Below, piece by piece: positions 10,291-11,868 of a DNA stretch of 11,868 nucleotides. Source of the stretch: Candidatus Gottesmanbacteria bacterium RIFOXYB1_FULL_47_11 (lineage in GTDB: Bacteria; Patescibacteriota; Microgenomatia; UBA10105; UBA927). Made by a program: the position numbers and the translations under genes. Each line of letters starts with the position of its first letter. Position 1 is the first letter of the stretch. The stretch lies in the NCBI GenBank assembly GCA_001779455.1, contig MFKE01000023.1:1-11868 (forward strand), read 5' to 3'. The notes beneath the pieces are model-generated. The model was not told the DNA's origin. It ran no database searches and saw nothing but the letters and a program-made list of their open reading frames with translations.

Positions 10291-10760
10291 CATCACTACT
10301 TGCTAAGGCGTACAAATCGTTACATCTGCCCAAGGGTGTACAGCTCTTCGTTATGCGTTTCTTCCAAAGTCAATTTCTGGTCGGAGTTACCGGGGTTATT
10401 TTTAATGAAAAAAATGAAGTACTGCTGTTTAAGCATACGTACCGGCAGCACTCCTGGAGCCTGCCGGGTGGGTATATGAAATCCGGCGAGCACCCGGCCG
10501 AAGCACTTGAGCGGGAAATTAATGAAGAGTCTCAGCTTATTGTAAGCGTCGACACGCAGCTCAAGACCCGCACGGACCGCACGGGCTCCCGACTGGACAT
10601 GTGTTACACGGGCGTATTTATCGGGGGCGAGTTTACTCCAAGCCGGGAGGTATCTGAATACGGGTTTTTTTCGCAGGACACCATGCCATTACTGCGAAGT
10701 AATCAGGTTGTTTTAATAGAAGCAGCTCTGCGGCAAAAAAAATTAAAACCTACCATCTGA
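10287..10760 (+). CDS. NUDIX hydrolase
   Basis: 157 residues. The Nudix box GX5EX7REUXEEXGU is present at residues 62-84: G62, E68, R76-E77, E80-E81, giving the metal-binding helix; the Gly near its end is Gln83 here. Before it VGVTGVIFNEKNEVLLFKH and WSLPGG (57-62) follow the usual fold. Substrate is not predictable; the family hydrolyses nucleoside diphosphate derivatives, including damaged nucleotides, NADH and sugar nucleotides. The GTG start at 10287 overlaps the stop of the LapA-like gene by 4 bases. The 3' end overlaps the convergent exchanger gene by 11 bases with no terminator visible, so the two transcripts collide there. Confidence 0.93.
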   Translation: MTSLLAKAYKSLHLPKGVQLFVMRFFQSQFLVGVTGVIFNEKNEVLLFKHTYRQHSWSLPGGYMKSGEHPAEALEREINEESQLIVSVDTQLKTRTDRTGSRLDMCYTGVFIGGEFTPSREVSEYGFFSQDTMPLLRSNQVVLIEAALRQKKLKPTI

Positions 10761-11688
10761 GAAAATATATATAAGCGAAAAACAACGCGAGGAGTAAAAA
10801 TCCTGCATATTTCGGAATGACTTTCCCCTTGTTTACCACGACCACTACAGCAAATGCCAACGTTGCCATAATAAGCATGACTGTTTCGTAAACGGTGATG
10901 AACTTCCAGGAAGAAAAAAGAAGGACTATGCCCCCGATAAGTGCAAGATTGTAGATGTTGCTTCCAATGAGGTTTCCGATAGTAATTTTTTCCTCTCCGT
11001 CTTTCTCGCTGAATATGGTAGTCAGAAGCTCCGGGAATGAGGTGACTATGGCAGTAATTGATAAACCGAGAATGGTAGTTGATAGTCCCAAAAGCAGTGA
11101 CAGATGTTCCACGGAACTTACCGTGATAACACCGCCGGCAACAACACCAACAAGGGCACCTGTTAATTTACTCACATCACCCGCTGAAAACCGTATGTTT
11201 TTTCTTTTGGTAAACAGCTTAGCGTCCTCGTGTTTCCTGCCGCTGACTCCCCATGCGTATTCGTTAATTGTCACTAGGAAAGCGCCGCCAAGTAAAATGC
11301 ATCCGGCGATAAAACTTGAAATTCCCGTTGCATACATAAGTAAAAATAGTCCGGTTATGCCGGTCATTATGTAAATATTCCGTTGAGTTTTTGTCGTACC
11401 CACGCGTATTTTTCCGGCCAATATGCCCACCCCCAAAACCAAAAATACATTTGCGATGTTTGACCCGATAAGATTCCCTATTGCCAACCCCATGTCGCCC
11501 CGTGCCGCGGCAATGGTAGAAACCGTGAGTTCGGGGAGCGATGTTCCTATAGAGACAACCGTCAGCCCGATGATCAACGGGGAAAGTTTAAGCGAAATGG
11601 ATATTCGCTCGGCCTGCTTTATAAATACCTGCGTGGAAACAAGGAGCACTATTGCTCCGATGACAAGCAAGGTAACGGACAATTCCAT
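10750..11688 (-). CDS. Na+/Ca2+ exchanger family (CaCA) cation antiporter
   Basis: 312 residues, typical for prokaryotic YrbG/NCX_Mj-like exchangers, with about ten membrane segments. Both alpha repeats are present: IGTSLPELTVSTIAAARGDMGLAIGNLIGSN (47-77) and VTSFPELLTTIFSEKDGEEKITIGNLIGSN (215-244), with the ion-binding Glu53 and Glu220 and the GNLIGSN motifs. The second repeat reads VTSFPEL where GTSLPEL is common. A cytoplasmic loop rich in Lys and Arg (about 149-170) lies between the halves. Expected to extrude Ca2+ or exchange other cations. The start fits a perfect TATAAT box 6 bases upstream and no SD, so a leaderless transcript is likely. Convergent with the NUDIX gene. Confidence 0.94.
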   Translation of the reverse strand: MELSVTLLVIGAIVLLVSTQVFIKQAERISISLKLSPLIIGLTVVSIGTSLPELTVSTIAAARGDMGLAIGNLIGSNIANVFLVLGVGILAGKIRVGTTKTQRNIYIMTGITGLFLLMYATGISSFIAGCILLGGAFLVTINEYAWGVSGRKHEDAKLFTKRKNIRFSAGDVSKLTGALVGVVAGGVITVSSVEHLSLLLGLSTTILGLSITAIVTSFPELLTTIFSEKDGEEKITIGNLIGSNIYNLALIGGIVLLFSSWKFITVYETVMLIMATLAFAVVVVVNKGKVIPKYAGFLLLALFFAYIYFLRW

Positions 11689-11694
11689 ATATCC

Positions 11695-11700
11695 ATTATA
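11695..11700 (-). promoter_or_regulatory. -10 box of the exchanger gene (leaderless)
   Basis: Minus strand TATAAT, 6 bases before the ATG; the predicted start site is the A of the ATG at 11688. No convincing -35. Confidence 0.5.
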
Positions 11701-11778
11701 TGAGGAGCGGTTGAGAAATTACCAGACAGATAAACGGGGCTACAGGAATGTAGAGCCTACTATTTTACAAAATCGTAC

Positions 11779-11807
11779 TTGCATTTCTAACGGTAATATG
11801 GTATAGA
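11779..11807 (+). promoter_or_regulatory. Right-edge promoter, reading out of the window
   Basis: -35 TTGCAT (11779-11784), 17-base spacer, -10 TATAGA (11802-11807) with extended TGG. Predicted start near 11814. The -10 lies inside the left arm of the inverted repeat at 11794-11832. The controlled gene lies beyond the window. Confidence 0.5.
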
Positions 11808-11832
11808 TAAATTAATAGGCTATACCATATTA
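11794..11832. repeat. Perfect 13-bp inverted repeat, candidate operator or hairpin
   Basis: Arms TAATATGGTATAG (11794-11806) and CTATACCATATTA (11820-11832) with a 13-base spacer. A second, shorter palindrome AACATA (11833-11838) / TATGTT (11842-11847) follows directly. No U-tract, so a terminator is unlikely; overlap with a promoter suggests a regulator site. Confidence 0.7.
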
Positions 11833-11868
11833 AACATATACTATGTTATTGGATGCACAGCTTGTATT

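Noticed and set aside
1..11868. tRNA, rRNA, CRISPR array, insertion sequence or prophage
   Set aside because: No cloverleaf, no regularly spaced identical repeats, no transposase or phage protein signature was seen on either strand.

Overview
The window looks like a chromosomal segment of an ultra-small bacterium of the Patescibacteria (CPR), most likely from a Parcubacteria-like lineage. This is inference from gene content (DUF5661, DUF3096 and lmo0937-like mini-membrane proteins, a LapA-like protein, solitary AbrB/RHH regulators, competence genes dprA and comM, RGG-tailed RRM protein), the very tight packing with 4-base overlaps, and the use of TGA as a normal stop, which argues against Gracilibacteria and Absconditabacteria. 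No rRNA, tRNA, CRISPR array, transposase or phage gene was found.

Left part (1-3660), nearly all on the minus strand. It holds the N-terminal half of FtsH (cut by the window edge), a VapBC-type toxin-antitoxin pair with a near-consensus promoter, and tryptophanyl-tRNA synthetase carrying an extra C-terminal tRNA-binding domain. Upstream of trpS lies a small cysteine-rich protein gene preceded by a convincing T-box tRNA-sensing leader (antiterminator with UGG-containing bulge, competing terminator). The leader's promoter is divergent from, and overlaps, the promoter of a 56-residue AbrB-like gene on the plus strand.

Middle part (3660-7136). This has the AbrB-like gene, yraN, and a dprA-comM DNA-uptake/recombination pair on the minus strand. 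A divergent plus-strand gene encodes an RRM RNA-binding protein with an RGG tail, ending in a bidirectional terminator.

Right part (7137-9336) is a compact minus-strand cluster of seven genes. Six encode small membrane proteins (DUF3096, an unnamed one-TM protein, lmo0937-like, GlsB/YeaQ-like, an unnamed one-TM protein, YggT-like) and the most upstream encodes a soluble PH-like protein. Several share an almost identical strong Shine-Dalgarno sequence, suggesting an envelope-related operon. Beyond it are a solitary RHH regulator, a divergent translationally coupled trio (DUF5661, LapA-like, NUDIX), a minus-strand Na+/Ca2+-exchanger family protein, and a right-edge promoter overlapping a perfect 13-bp inverted repeat.

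Two themes stand out. First, genes seem to start in two ways: with a long SD, or effectively leaderless, with a -10 box only 5-9 bases before ATG (ftsH, vapB, the AbrB-like gene, the RHH gene, DUF5661, the exchanger). Second, a GC-rich palindromic sequence occurs both in the comM-yraN gap and inside trpS, where it encodes exactly the linker between the catalytic and tRNA-binding domains.
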